The position numbers and the translations under genes are program-made. Positions 1 to 7,165 of a stretch of 7,282 bases of DNA are shown here, in pieces; the stretch's first letter is position 1, and every line of letters starts with the position of its first letter. The notes below the pieces were generated by a model, which saw only the letters and a program-made list of their open reading frames with translations, did not search any database and was not told the DNA's origin. The DNA comes from Oscillospiraceae bacterium (GTDB lineage Bacteria > Bacillota > Clostridia > Saccharofermentanales > Saccharofermentanaceae). The stretch spans positions 1 to 7,282 of the forward strand of contig CACXGG010000010.1 of assembly GCA_902767145.1 (NCBI GenBank). Reading direction: 5' to 3'.

Positions 1-146
1 ATCACTGTAAGTATACGCCGTCCTGTTCCGAATACATGATAGGCTGTTTGGAGAAATACGGGGTCATCCGCGGATTGCCCCGGGGAATATGGCGGATCCT
101 CCGTTGCAACCCCTTTTCCAAGGGCGGTTACGACCCGGTCCGCTGA
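1..146 (+). CDS. yidD: Membrane protein insertion efficiency factor YidD (3' end only)
   Basis: This is the last 47 codons of a gene whose start lies before the window; the reading frame has its first full codon at position 3 and stops with TGA at 144-146. The visible protein begins [12 protein letters not shown] and ends [17 protein letters not shown]. These match the YidD hallmarks: the cysteine-containing PSCSEY segment, the RILRCNPF segment and the terminal GGYDPV. YidD is a small (about 70-100 residue) inner-face membrane-associated protein that helps YidC insert proteins into the membrane. Only about the last half is present. It sits 19 bases upstream of yidC, the standard arrangement in the rpmH-rnpA-yidD-yidC block, so rnpA and rpmH are expected just upstream. 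The identification is firm despite truncation, because the motifs are dense and in the right order. Confidence 0.93.
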   Translation, partial: HCKYTPSCSEYMIGCLEKYGVIRGLPRGIWRILRCNPFSKGGYDPVR

Positions 147-165
147 TATCGGAGAACAGGAATAA

Positions 166-1245
166 ATGGATATAAATATTGAACTGTCAATCTTTTCCAC
201 CTTGCTTTCGCCGCTCTACATGCTTTTCGGCTGGCTTACAAGGATATTGATGGAATTCTTCGGCAACTACGGTGTTGCCATTATCGTACTCACAGTAATA
301 ATCAGAGGACTTCTCATCCCCCTGAACATCAGGAGCCAGAAGTCAATGCTCAAGATGCAGGCCCTTTCAGGCAAGACTGCAGAGCTTCAGAGAAAATACG
401 GTGACGACAAGCAGAAGTATCAGGAGGAAGTATTAAAGCTCCAGCAGGAGAACGGTGCCATGGGCGGTATGTCCGGATGCCTTCTTCCTTTCCTGCAGAT
501 CTTCTTCATCATCCCTATCTACAGGATCGTCAGCGGACCTCTCTACTATATCTCACAGGTTTCCAAAGAGAATATCGAATCCATGATCGAGCTGGGTAAG
601 AACAGCGGCATCATCGGTGAGAAGGCAAGGATCGCAGTGGAGACCCACATCCCCCTTATCGAGGCATTGAACAACAATTCTTCTTTCCTCAGCGAGTGTG
701 TGGACAAGGGCCTTATCTCCATGGGTCAGATCATCGATCTGCACTTCCTTGGCATCGACCTCACCATGGTCCCTGCCTGGAACCCCGTAACCATCGTTTC
801 GGATCCCAAGACATATCTTCCCCTTCTTCTGTTCCCCATCCTGGTAGTTGTGGTAAATATCGTTACTATCCGTATGGGACAGTTCCTGCGTCCCGGTTAC
901 AAGGAGCAGCAGGAGGCAAAGGAGAGGGCTAAGAACAATCCTGCAAGAGCAGGACAGACAGCCCAGGACGATACGGCAGAAGCTACCATGAAGATGATGA
1001 ACTGGTTCATGCCCGCCATGATGCTCGTTACGACTTTCACCCTTCCCGCCGCAATGGGTCTTTACTGGGTAGTCGGAGGACTTATGGGTATCGTTTCCCA
1101 GATCATCGTATATTTTATGTTCACAAAGCCTTATGAGCTCAAGAAGGCTGAGATCGAAGAGAAGAAGGCTAACGCTTTCAAGAAGAGCAGAGAAGAGAAC
1201 GACGGGCAGAAGCCTGCTAAGAAGTCCAAGAAGAGCAAGAAGTGA
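166..1245 (+). CDS. yidC: Membrane protein insertase YidC/Oxa1 family
   Basis: The 359-residue product is a YidC/Oxa1/Alb3 insertase, which places membrane proteins into the cytoplasmic membrane alone or with SecYEG. An amphipathic helix (about 13-33) precedes TM1 (about 35-55), which carries arginine 47 in IIRGLLIPL at the place of the conserved hydrophilic-groove arginine. A charged helical cytoplasmic loop follows (about 56-103), then TM2 (about 105-124), TM3 (about 216-238), TM4 (about 279-295) and TM5 (about 297-319). The tail from about 320 is lysine-rich, ending KKSKKSKK, as expected for ribosome contact. It lacks the large periplasmic domain of Gram-negative YidC and has no lipobox cysteine near the N-terminus, unlike many bacilli. 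It is longer than typical Firmicute homologues mainly because of an extended outside loop (about 125-193). A GGAG at 151-154 lies 11 bases from the ATG, with a closer AGG at 158-160. Confidence 0.95.
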   Translation: MDINIELSIFSTLLSPLYMLFGWLTRILMEFFGNYGVAIIVLTVIIRGLLIPLNIRSQKSMLKMQALSGKTAELQRKYGDDKQKYQEEVLKLQQENGAMGGMSGCLLPFLQIFFIIPIYRIVSGPLYYISQVSKENIESMIELGKNSGIIGEKARIAVETHIPLIEALNNNSSFLSECVDKGLISMGQIIDLHFLGIDLTMVPAWNPVTIVSDPKTYLPLLLFPILVVVVNIVTIRMGQFLRPGYKEQQEAKERAKNNPARAGQTAQDDTAEATMKMMNWFMPAMMLVTTFTLPAAMGLYWVVGGLMGIVSQIIVYFMFTKPYELKKAEIEEKKANAFKKSREENDGQKPAKKSKKSKK

Positions 1246-1271
1246 TCGAACTATAATTTACGGAGGAATAT

Positions 1272-1973
1272 ATGGAAAAGACGATCGTAAAGACAGGTAA
1301 GACAGTAGAAGAGGCAATCGAGAGCGCTCTCGCAGAGCTGGGCGTTGCCAAGGAAGATGCTGTTATCGAGATAATCAGCGAGCCCGCAGGCGGATTCCTC
1401 GGACTTGGTTCCAAGGACGCGGAAGTAAAGGTTACCGCAAATGTTGAAGATGAAGCAGCCGAGGAGGAGGAAGTCGTTTACTACGGTGACGACGAGAACT
1501 TCGAGGGCGATGCGGTAAGTGAGGCAGAGGATGCAGCTGTACAGTTTGTTGCTGAGGTCCTTTCCGGCATCGGCATCCACGGCAATATGGATTCCTACAG
1601 AGAGGATGATGCCATCTACATCTCTGTTTCAGGAAGTGACTGCGGAGCTGCCATCGGACGTCACGGTGAGACACTTGACGCCATCTCCTACATGACAAAC
1701 CTTATCGCCAACAAGCACAGCGAGGACAGAGTACATGTACACCTCGATGTCGGCGGATATAAGAGACACAGGGAGCAGGTCCTTAAGAACCTTGCTGAGC
1801 GTGCCGCTTCCAAGGTAAGAAAGACAGGCCGCAAGGTAGTCATGGAAGCAATGAATCCCGCAGAGAGAAGAGTAGTACACTCCTATCTTCAGGATTTCGA
1901 AGGCATCACTACACACAGTGAAGGCGATGAGCCTGACAGAAGAGTAATCGTTACCCTTTCCGAAAATAACTAA
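1272..1973 (+). CDS. jag: Jag/KhpB RNA-binding protein (Jag-N, KH, R3H)
   Basis: The 233-residue product has the three-part architecture of Jag (KhpB/EloR), a cytoplasmic RNA-binding protein that in other Firmicutes pairs with KhpA and influences cell elongation, division and sporulation-related processes. Residues 1-54 form the Jag-N domain, including the GGFLGLGSKDAEV segment. An acidic linker follows (about 58-88, rich in Glu and Asp). The KH domain spans about 88-162 and has its GxxG loop as GRHG at 129-132. The R3H domain spans about 168-230 with the Arg-x3-His signature at R199-H203, followed by a THSEGDEPDRRV segment. The start is well supported by GGAGG at 1262-1266, five bases before the ATG. 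It lies 26 bases after yidC, its normal partner gene. The domain order is complete and no key residue is missing. Confidence 0.95.
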   Translation: MEKTIVKTGKTVEEAIESALAELGVAKEDAVIEIISEPAGGFLGLGSKDAEVKVTANVEDEAAEEEEVVYYGDDENFEGDAVSEAEDAAVQFVAEVLSGIGIHGNMDSYREDDAIYISVSGSDCGAAIGRHGETLDAISYMTNLIANKHSEDRVHVHLDVGGYKRHREQVLKNLAERAASKVRKTGRKVVMEAMNPAERRVVHSYLQDFEGITTHSEGDEPDRRVIVTLSENN

Positions 1974-1983
1974 CGGAGGCAGT

Positions 1984-3387
1984 ATGCCGGGAACATTTTG
2001 TGCCTGCTCCACACCTATGGGTCAGTCGGGGATCGCCGTTATAAGGATCTCCGGTGACATGTCGGGAACAGGCCTGGACGATTGTTTCAAGATAATAAGA
2101 ACTGCAGGAAGTGCCAAGGTGATCTCTCAGATGGAGGGATACACCGCGGCACTTGCTGATTTTATCGACCCTTCTGACGGGTCTGTGATAGACAGGGTGG
2201 TGGTGACCAGGTTTACCGCGCCCCATTCCTACACAGGTGAGGACATGACTGAGATCTCATGCCACGGCGGCAATGCGGTAAAGCAGGAGATCTTCAGGGT
2301 CCTCTTCGAAAAGGGAATAAGGCCTGCAGAGCCCGGAGAGTTCACAAAGACTGCTTTTGTAAATGGAAAGCTGGCCCTCTCCGAAGCTGAGGCTGTTATG
2401 AACGTTATAAAGTCAGAGTCCTCGGGAGCACTTAAGGTCTCCAATTCCCAGGTCTTCGGAAAGCTCAATTCCGAACTTTCTGAAGTGGAGGAAACCCTCT
2501 ACAAGGCCATGTCCCTTATAGAGATGATCGTGGAGTTCCCGGAACATGACGATACTCCCGTCAATACGGACAGGGTCAGGGAGATGATCTCCTCCGCCAT
2601 AGATGTACTCATTCCCCTAAAGGAGAGCTATGCCCAGGGAAGGCTCCTGGCAGACAGGCTCAGGGTAGCCCTGGCAGGAAAGCCCAACAGCGGAAAGAGT
2701 ACGCTCCTTAACAGGCTTACCGGATTTGACAGGGCCATCGTTACCGATATCCCCGGGACCACCAGGGATACCCTGGACCAGGATATCGATATTGAAGGTA
2801 TCCCCGTAAGGATCACTGATACGGCGGGCATCAGGGAGACAGATGATGCCATAGAGGCCATGGGCGTCGAAAGGGCAAGGAGCAGCATAAGGGAGGCGGA
2901 TCTCTGCCTCTTCCTCGTATCCCCTGAAGATCCTGAAGATGAGGTCATCTCACAGCTGTCCCTTATCAGGTCGGGTGAGGCTGATATCCCCGTGGTGCTT
3001 GTGTTCACCAAGTCTGATGTGGGGATCAATCCCTCTTATGAAAAGATCGCCGCTTCGGCTAAGGCCCTGGGTATCGAAAAGTCCATGATAATATCTGCCC
3101 TTTCTGACGAGGGCATAGATCTCATAAGAAAAGAGATCCTGTCCTTCTACGACAGCCTGGGCTCAACGTCCTCCACTGTTGTAATAAGCGGCAGGCATGC
3201 GGGCCTTATTGGCCTTGCAGCTGATAAGCTCATGGAGGCAGGATCTGCCCTCGATGACGGACTTGGGGAGGATATCGCCTCCTCGGTGATAAGGTCTGCT
3301 CTTGATGACATCGGTGCCATCACGGGAAAGACCGTATCCAGCGAACTTGTAAATACTATCTTCTCCGATTTCTGCATCGGGAAGTAA
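1984..3387 (+). CDS. mnmE: tRNA uridine-5-carboxymethylaminomethyl modification GTPase MnmE
   Basis: The 467-residue product is MnmE (TrmE), which with MnmG installs the carboxymethylaminomethyl group at C5 of the wobble uridine of certain tRNAs. The folate-binding N-terminal domain (about 1-120) includes SYTGED and EISCHGG. A helical domain surrounds the G domain. The GTPase motifs are G1 GKPNSGKST at 232-240 (N235 at the potassium-coordinating position), TDIPGTTRD at 254-262, G3 DTAG at 279-282 followed by the conserved glutamate E285, G4-like TKSD at 342-345 and G5 SAL at 371-373. The C-terminus is FCIGK, with the conserved cysteine C464. Length is normal. GGAGG at 1975-1979 supports the start. 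The gap to jag is 10 bases and to mnmG 8 bases. Oddities: G4 has Thr for the usual Asn, and GEFTKTAF...NGKLAL departs from the common GEFTKRAF...NGRIDL pattern. Confidence 0.97.
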   Translation: MPGTFCACSTPMGQSGIAVIRISGDMSGTGLDDCFKIIRTAGSAKVISQMEGYTAALADFIDPSDGSVIDRVVVTRFTAPHSYTGEDMTEISCHGGNAVKQEIFRVLFEKGIRPAEPGEFTKTAFVNGKLALSEAEAVMNVIKSESSGALKVSNSQVFGKLNSELSEVEETLYKAMSLIEMIVEFPEHDDTPVNTDRVREMISSAIDVLIPLKESYAQGRLLADRLRVALAGKPNSGKSTLLNRLTGFDRAIVTDIPGTTRDTLDQDIDIEGIPVRITDTAGIRETDDAIEAMGVERARSSIREADLCLFLVSPEDPEDEVISQLSLIRSGEADIPVVLVFTKSDVGINPSYEKIAASAKALGIEKSMIISALSDEGIDLIRKEILSFYDSLGSTSSTVVISGRHAGLIGLAADKLMEAGSALDDGLGEDIASSVIRSALDDIGAITGKTVSSELVNTIFSDFCIGK

Positions 3388-3391
3388 GGAG
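3385..3391 (+). promoter_or_regulatory. Ribosome binding site of mnmG, overlapping the mnmE stop codon
   Basis: TAAGGAG combines the mnmE stop codon TAA with the Shine-Dalgarno core AGGAG, four bases before the ATG at 3396. This placement suggests translational coupling of the MnmE and MnmG partners, and it decides in favour of the longer mnmG start over the in-frame ATG at 3435, which has no purine-rich site upstream. Confidence 0.75.
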
Positions 3392-3395
3392 TCAT

Positions 3396-5318
3396 ATGAA
3401 CATAAAGGAAGCTCTTGAGATAAAAGATTCATTTATGGCCGGCGAGTACGACGTGGCAGTCGTGGGTGCAGGCCATGCGGGATGTGAGGCTGCGCACGCC
3501 TGTGCGAAGCTGGGACTTAAGACTGTCCTTTTTACTCTCTATCTGGACAGCATCGCAAACCTTCCCTGTAATCCCAGCATCGGAGGAACGGCGAAGGGAC
3601 AGCTTGTCCGCGAGATAGATGCTCTGGGCGGCATCATGGGAAAGATCGCCGACGAGTGTGCCATCCAGATGAGGATGCTCAACCGATCAAAGGGCCCCGC
3701 CGTTTATTCTCCCAGAGCCCAGATGGACAGGCACAGATATTCGGATGTGATGAAGTGCTATCTGGAGAAAGTGGAGAACCTTGATATAAGGCAGGCACAT
3801 ATTACCGACCTTCTGACGGAGGACGGTTCCGTGACAGGTGTTATGACGGAGAGCCGTGCCGTTTACGGTGCAAAGGCTGTGGTCATATGTTCCGGTACAT
3901 ATATGGAGTCCAGGACCATCAGGGGAGGGGTCATCTGCGAGAGCGGACCTGACGGACTTCCCAGGTCAGTGGGCCTTTCTGCATCCCTTGAGGCTGCGGG
4001 CATACCCATCCTGAGATTTAAGACGGGAACTCCCGTCAGGGTCAATTCCTCAAAGCTGGACTTTGACCAGATGACGAGGCAGGACGGTGAATATGATATC
4101 CCTCCTTTTTCGTATGATAATGAGATGCACGGAAAGACGGTGCCTGAAGACCAGGTGCCCTGCTGGTCCGTGTGGACTACCCCCGACACAAGGGAGGTAA
4201 TAACTGAGAATATGGACCGCTCCCCTCTCTACAGCGGAGTCATCACGGGTATCGGTCCCAGATACTGCCCTTCCATAGAAGACAAGTTCATGAGGTTCAA
4301 GGATAAGGACAGACACCAGATCTTTGTGGAGCCCATGGGAAGGCAGACAAATGAGATGTACCTTCAGGGCTTTTCCACATCCCTTCCCGAGGATGTGCAG
4401 GTGAAGATGGTAAGATCCCTGCCGGGTCTTTCCGAGGCCGTGATCCAGAGGAGTGCCTATGCCATAGAGTACGATCTTGTGGATCCCCTGTCACTTACTC
4501 CCGCTCTGGAATCCAAGGTGGTAAACGGTCTTTTCACTGCGGGACAGATCAACGGTTCCTCCGGATATGAGGAGGCTGCAGGCCAGGGCATTATCGCAGG
4601 CATCAATGCGGGACTTAAGGTGCTGGGCAGGGAGCCTGTGATCCTCGACAGGTCCCAGGCATATATCGGCGTCCTGGTGGACGATCTTGTCACCAAGGGA
4701 ACGTCAGAGCCTTACAGGATGATGACCTCCCGTGCGGAGTACAGGCTGTTCCTCCGCCAGGATAATGCGGATACCAGGCTTACGCCCGTCGGTCACGATA
4801 TAGGACTTATCGATGATGAGAGGTTCTCTCTTTTCGAGGAGAAGATGAGGATGATAGATGAGGAGACGGAAAGGCTCAAGAGCACGTATATCGGTCCCTC
4901 CGACACCCTTAAGGAGATCCTGGAGTCCGTAGGCTCGGTTCTTCCGCCCTCGGGTATATCCCTGGCTGACCTTCTGAAGAGGCCGAAGGTCACCTATGAG
5001 CTCATAGAGGGCGTTGATAAGGACAGAAAGCCCCTGCCCCTTTATGTGACCAGGGCAGCGGAGACCGATATCAAATATGAGGGATACCTGAAGCTGGAGA
5101 AGGAGAAGATAGAGAAGTTCTCCGAACTTGAGAGCAAGAGGCTCCCGGAAGATACGGATTATGAGAAGATCGAGGGCTTAAGGCTCGAGGCCAGGCAGAA
5201 GCTCAACAGATTAAGGCCCATAAACGTGGGACAGGCATCCAGGATCTCGGGAGTATCTCCCGCGGATATCTCGGTGCTCCTGGTCTATCTTGAGATGAGA
5301 AAGAGAGAAGAGAAGTGA
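3396..5318 (+). CDS. mnmG: tRNA uridine-5-carboxymethylaminomethyl modification enzyme MnmG
   Basis: The 640-residue FAD enzyme is MnmG (GidA), the partner of MnmE in wobble-uridine modification. The dinucleotide-binding motif GAGHAG is at 24-29. PCNPSIGGTAKG at 57-68 contains the conserved cysteine C58. The segment LNRSKGPAVYSPRAQMDR is at 95-112, RFKTGTPVR at 207-215, and CPSIEDK with the second conserved cysteine C291 at 291-297. The FAD-domain end is AGQINGSSGYEEAAGQG at 382-398, followed by PYRMMTSRAEYRL. The C-terminal helical domain ends with GVSPADISVLLVYLE, the region that contacts MnmE in studied homologues. A TAAGGAG reaching back into the mnmE stop supports the ATG at 3396, which gives an N-terminal extension of about 14 residues before the usual start of the family. 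An in-frame ATG at 3435 fits the family length better but has no ribosome binding site. The end overlaps rsmG by four bases. Confidence 0.97.
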   Translation: MNIKEALEIKDSFMAGEYDVAVVGAGHAGCEAAHACAKLGLKTVLFTLYLDSIANLPCNPSIGGTAKGQLVREIDALGGIMGKIADECAIQMRMLNRSKGPAVYSPRAQMDRHRYSDVMKCYLEKVENLDIRQAHITDLLTEDGSVTGVMTESRAVYGAKAVVICSGTYMESRTIRGGVICESGPDGLPRSVGLSASLEAAGIPILRFKTGTPVRVNSSKLDFDQMTRQDGEYDIPPFSYDNEMHGKTVPEDQVPCWSVWTTPDTREVITENMDRSPLYSGVITGIGPRYCPSIEDKFMRFKDKDRHQIFVEPMGRQTNEMYLQGFSTSLPEDVQVKMVRSLPGLSEAVIQRSAYAIEYDLVDPLSLTPALESKVVNGLFTAGQINGSSGYEEAAGQGIIAGINAGLKVLGREPVILDRSQAYIGVLVDDLVTKGTSEPYRMMTSRAEYRLFLRQDNADTRLTPVGHDIGLIDDERFSLFEEKMRMIDEETERLKSTYIGPSDTLKEILESVGSVLPPSGISLADLLKRPKVTYELIEGVDKDRKPLPLYVTRAAETDIKYEGYLKLEKEKIEKFSELESKRLPEDTDYEKIEGLRLEARQKLNRLRPINVGQASRISGVSPADISVLLVYLEMRKREEK

Positions 5319-6067
5319 CAGAAGAGATAAAGGACAACATGACGCCGGTGCTGGAAGAGGCATCGAAAGTAATAGAAGTACCTCTTGATGCGGAGCATAT
5401 AAATTCCTTCAGGAAATATGCAGAGCTCCTTCGGGAGAAGAACAAGGTGATGAACCTTACCAACATTACTGACGATACCGGCATAGCCATGCGTCACTTC
5501 ATCGACTCCCTGACCATCGTCTCCTACATAAGGGATGAGCAGAAGAAACAGGGAAGATCTGATATATCCCTCATCGATGTAGGAACAGGAGCAGGCTTTC
5601 CCGGGATCCCCCTTAAGGTGGTCATCCCAGATATGCGCCTGACCCTTATGGATTCCCTTAACAAGAGGATCGGATTTCTCAGGGAGGTGTCTGATGCCCT
5701 GGAACTTGATAAGGTGGACCTGATCCACTCCAGAGCCGAAGATGCGGGAAAGAACAAAAAGTACAGGGAGATGTATGATATCGCTACTGCCAGGGCAGTG
5801 GCAGCCCTTCCCGTACTCTGTGAATACTGCATGCCCTTTGTGAAGGTAGGGGGCGTTTTCGTGGCTATGAAGGGCCATTCCGAGGAAGAGATAAGAGACG
5901 CCAAGAAGGCTGTTGCACTTCTTGGCGGTACCATCGAAAAAGTCGATAACTTTACTTTGCCGGGAACTGATATGAACAGATCTGTCATCGTGATCAGGAA
6001 ACTGCGTCACACGCCGGCACAATATCCCAGGCAGGCCGGAAAGCCTTCCAAGGATCCCTTAGTCTGA
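5315..6067 (+). CDS. rsmG: 16S rRNA (guanine-N7)-methyltransferase RsmG
   Basis: The product (250 residues from the GTG at 5315) is RsmG (GidB), an S-adenosylmethionine-dependent enzyme that methylates N7 of a guanine in the 530 loop of 16S rRNA; loss gives low-level streptomycin resistance in several bacteria. Visible motifs are MNLT at 46-49, RHFIDSL at 60-66, the cofactor-binding DVGTGAGFPGIPL at 88-100, MDSLNKRIGFL at 112-122, SRAEDAG at 139-145, ATARAVA at 157-163 and the C-terminal TPAQYPRQAGKPSKDPL, typical of the family. The GTG start overlaps the mnmG stop (GTGA), implying coupling. An in-frame ATG at 5339 is a credible alternative that would remove eight residues. The stop TGA at 6065-6067 directly abuts the stop of the convergent minus-strand gene. 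Confidence 0.95.
   Translation: MTEEIKDNMTPVLEEASKVIEVPLDAEHINSFRKYAELLREKNKVMNLTNITDDTGIAMRHFIDSLTIVSYIRDEQKKQGRSDISLIDVGTGAGFPGIPLKVVIPDMRLTLMDSLNKRIGFLREVSDALELDKVDLIHSRAEDAGKNKKYREMYDIATARAVAALPVLCEYCMPFVKVGGVFVAMKGHSEEEIRDAKKAVALLGGTIEKVDNFTLPGTDMNRSVIVIRKLRHTPAQYPRQAGKPSKDPLV
5330..5334 (+). promoter_or_regulatory. Possible ribosome binding site for an alternative rsmG start
   Basis: AAGGA lies four bases before the in-frame ATG at 5339. It looks better than the merely purine-rich AGAGAAGAGAA stretch before the GTG at 5315, so the true RsmG N-terminus may be at 5339. The GTGA overlap with mnmG argues for 5315. The choice is left open. Confidence 0.4.
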
Positions 6068-6074
6068 TCAGACT
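6061..6074. repeat. Perfect 14-base palindrome containing both convergent stop codons
   Basis: AGTCTGATCAGACT equals its own reverse complement. It contains the rsmG stop TGA (6065-6067) and, directly adjoining, the minus-strand stop TGA read from TCA (6068-6070). It could form only a short hairpin because the arms meet in the centre, and neither strand has a run of T downstream, so it is not a convincing intrinsic terminator. It may help end converging transcripts or may be a by-product of the abutting stops. Confidence 0.6.
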
Positions 6075-6577
6075 TTGGGGAGTTCTCTGTCGAAAACAGA
6101 ATAGACAGCCCTTGAATCGTAGTAGCTTGCATTATCCATGGGCTTTCTGGGCATGGGTCCTCTTTCGGGCTCTGTCCTTAAGAGCTGGGCTGATCCTGCA
6201 GGTGATGAAGCTGTTCCGCTGACCGTGGCTGCAGTGGAGACTGCGGTGCCTGATGTCAGAAGATCTGTGGGAGCGTTCTTCTTTGCCCTGATCTGGGATG
6301 CTATAAGTACAGCACCGCCGATGGTGGCAAGGGACACTGCCGCAGCGATGATCATAATGATCCTGCTGGAATGCTTCTGCTTTTTGTTTATATGTGAGGT
6401 GATATACCCGGGGTCGATGGCTGTAAGTGTCACGTCCTCGGTCTCAGGATCCTCTTTTTCTGCCTGCTCTTCCGCCAGACGCTGAAGTGTCCTGGCGATA
6501 AGATCATCAGATGCATGTATGGATCCCAGTTTTTCCTTAAATTCCTCTTTAAGCTGTTCGTCAAATCGATCTTTCAT
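6068..6577 (-). CDS. Putative anti-sigma factor: single-pass membrane protein partner of the ECF sigma factor
   Basis: I do not recognise a named family. The 169-residue product (from the ATG at 6577) has an N-terminal charged, probably helical cytoplasmic part (about 1-70) beginning MKDRFDEQLKEEFKEKL and including SDDLIARTLQRLAEEQ. One hydrophobic segment at about 73-96 is the only clear membrane span and is followed by RAKK. A Ser/Thr/Ala-rich linker (about 103-131) and a short tail with RTEPERGPMPRKP, ending FDRELPKV, complete it. There is no cysteine, so the zinc-binding HxxxCxxC motif of one anti-sigma class is absent. The start is chosen for AGAGG six bases upstream; an upstream in-frame ATG at 6613 would add 12 residues. 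The 17-base overlap with the sigma gene and the membrane topology suggest an anti-sigma or sensor role. That role is inferred from context. Confidence 0.7.
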   Translation of the reverse strand: MKDRFDEQLKEEFKEKLGSIHASDDLIARTLQRLAEEQAEKEDPETEDVTLTAIDPGYITSHINKKQKHSSRIIMIIAAAVSLATIGGAVLIASQIRAKKNAPTDLLTSGTAVSTAATVSGTASSPAGSAQLLRTEPERGPMPRKPMDNASYYDSRAVYSVFDRELPKV

Positions 6578-7160
6578 ATAAAGCCTCTTGATCCCTCTCT
6601 CTTCTCTTCTCAAAACGGCTGAGCATCTTCTTAGCTCTGAAGATCCTGCTCCTTACGGTGCTTTCTGTTATTCCGAGGATCCTTGCGATCTCACAGTTGT
6701 CCAGTACACCGTAATAACGGAAAAGGATGACATCCTTATATGCGTCAGGAAGGGCGTTGATGGCGTCCCAGAGCTCTCCTTCGGGGTCCAATGAGTCGAA
6801 GTACATATCCTCGGTCTCACGGCCGTCTACAGAGGCAGAGGCACCGATGCTCCTGCTGGTGCCCATGTCGTCCTTTTCGCCATAATCCTCGTTCATCTGC
6901 TCGAAGGAACCGATCCTCGTGGCCCAGGCTGACTTCAGATAGTCCTTGCACACATTCTTGGCAATGGACATGAGCCAGTACTTGGGAGGACAGTCTCCTG
7001 CAAAGGAATCCCTCTTGCGGATGACCTTTACGAAAACATCCTGGAAGGCATCCTCGGCAAGACTTCTTTTACCAAGATAGTAATTGCATACCCTTAGGAC
7101 ATCGTCGGCATACAGCTCGACGAGCTCTTCTGTTGCGGGTAATGTGAAGTATCTTGCCAT
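6561..7160 (-). CDS. ECF-type (sigma-70 family) RNA polymerase sigma factor
   Basis: The 199-residue product has the two-domain form of an extracytoplasmic-function sigma factor, which directs RNA polymerase to a small regulon. Region 2 spans about 11-77 and includes LAEDAFQDVFVKVIRKRDSF and YWLMSIAKNVCKDYLKS, the usual -10 recognition core. Region 4 spans about 128-183 and has LPDAYKDVILFRYYG followed by the helix-turn-helix CEIARILGITESTVRSRIFR, which reads the -35. The linker between them (about 78-127, acidic and Ser/Gly-rich) is long for this class. The ATG at 7160 is chosen because GGAG lies five bases upstream and the protein then starts at the normal distance before region 2; the in-frame ATG at 7223 would add 21 residues and run through the likely promoter. 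It overlaps the downstream putative anti-sigma gene by 17 bases. The exact ECF group and target genes are unknown. Confidence 0.93.
   Translation of the reverse strand: MARYFTLPATEELVELYADDVLRVCNYYLGKRSLAEDAFQDVFVKVIRKRDSFAGDCPPKYWLMSIAKNVCKDYLKSAWATRIGSFEQMNEDYGEKDDMGTSRSIGASASVDGRETEDMYFDSLDPEGELWDAINALPDAYKDVILFRYYGVLDNCEIARILGITESTVRSRIFRAKKMLSRFEKRRERDQEALYERSI
6584..6588 (-). promoter_or_regulatory. Ribosome binding site of the putative anti-sigma gene
   Basis: Read on the minus strand this is AGAGG, six bases before the ATG at 6577-6575. It lies inside the end of the sigma factor coding sequence, so translation of the membrane protein is probably coupled to that of the sigma factor. 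It favours this start over the ATG at 6613. Confidence 0.6.
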
Positions 7161-7165
7161 GGCGT

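Noticed and set aside
1252..1257. TATAAT between yidC and jag as an internal promoter
   Set aside because: No -35 element stands at the right distance, and the implied transcription start would fall inside the jag ribosome binding site.
1251..2012. Minus-strand open frames of 88-127 codons opposite jag
   Set aside because: They are antisense to a complete Jag protein with all domains; their translations are low-complexity or motif-free.
5285..6022. Long minus-strand open frame (245 codons) opposite rsmG
   Set aside because: It lies fully antisense to a well-identified RsmG, has no recognisable motif, and reads as a shadow of that gene's codon pattern.
6030..6060. Small dyads at the end of rsmG (such as GGAA/TTCC arms) as a terminator for the minus-strand unit
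   Set aside because: The stems are only about four base pairs and no run of U follows on the minus-strand transcript.
6138..6485. Plus-strand open frame of 115 codons opposite the putative anti-sigma gene
   Set aside because: It has no ribosome binding site, and its hydrophobic stretch mirrors the membrane segment of the opposite strand. The minus-strand gene has a ribosome binding site and operon context.
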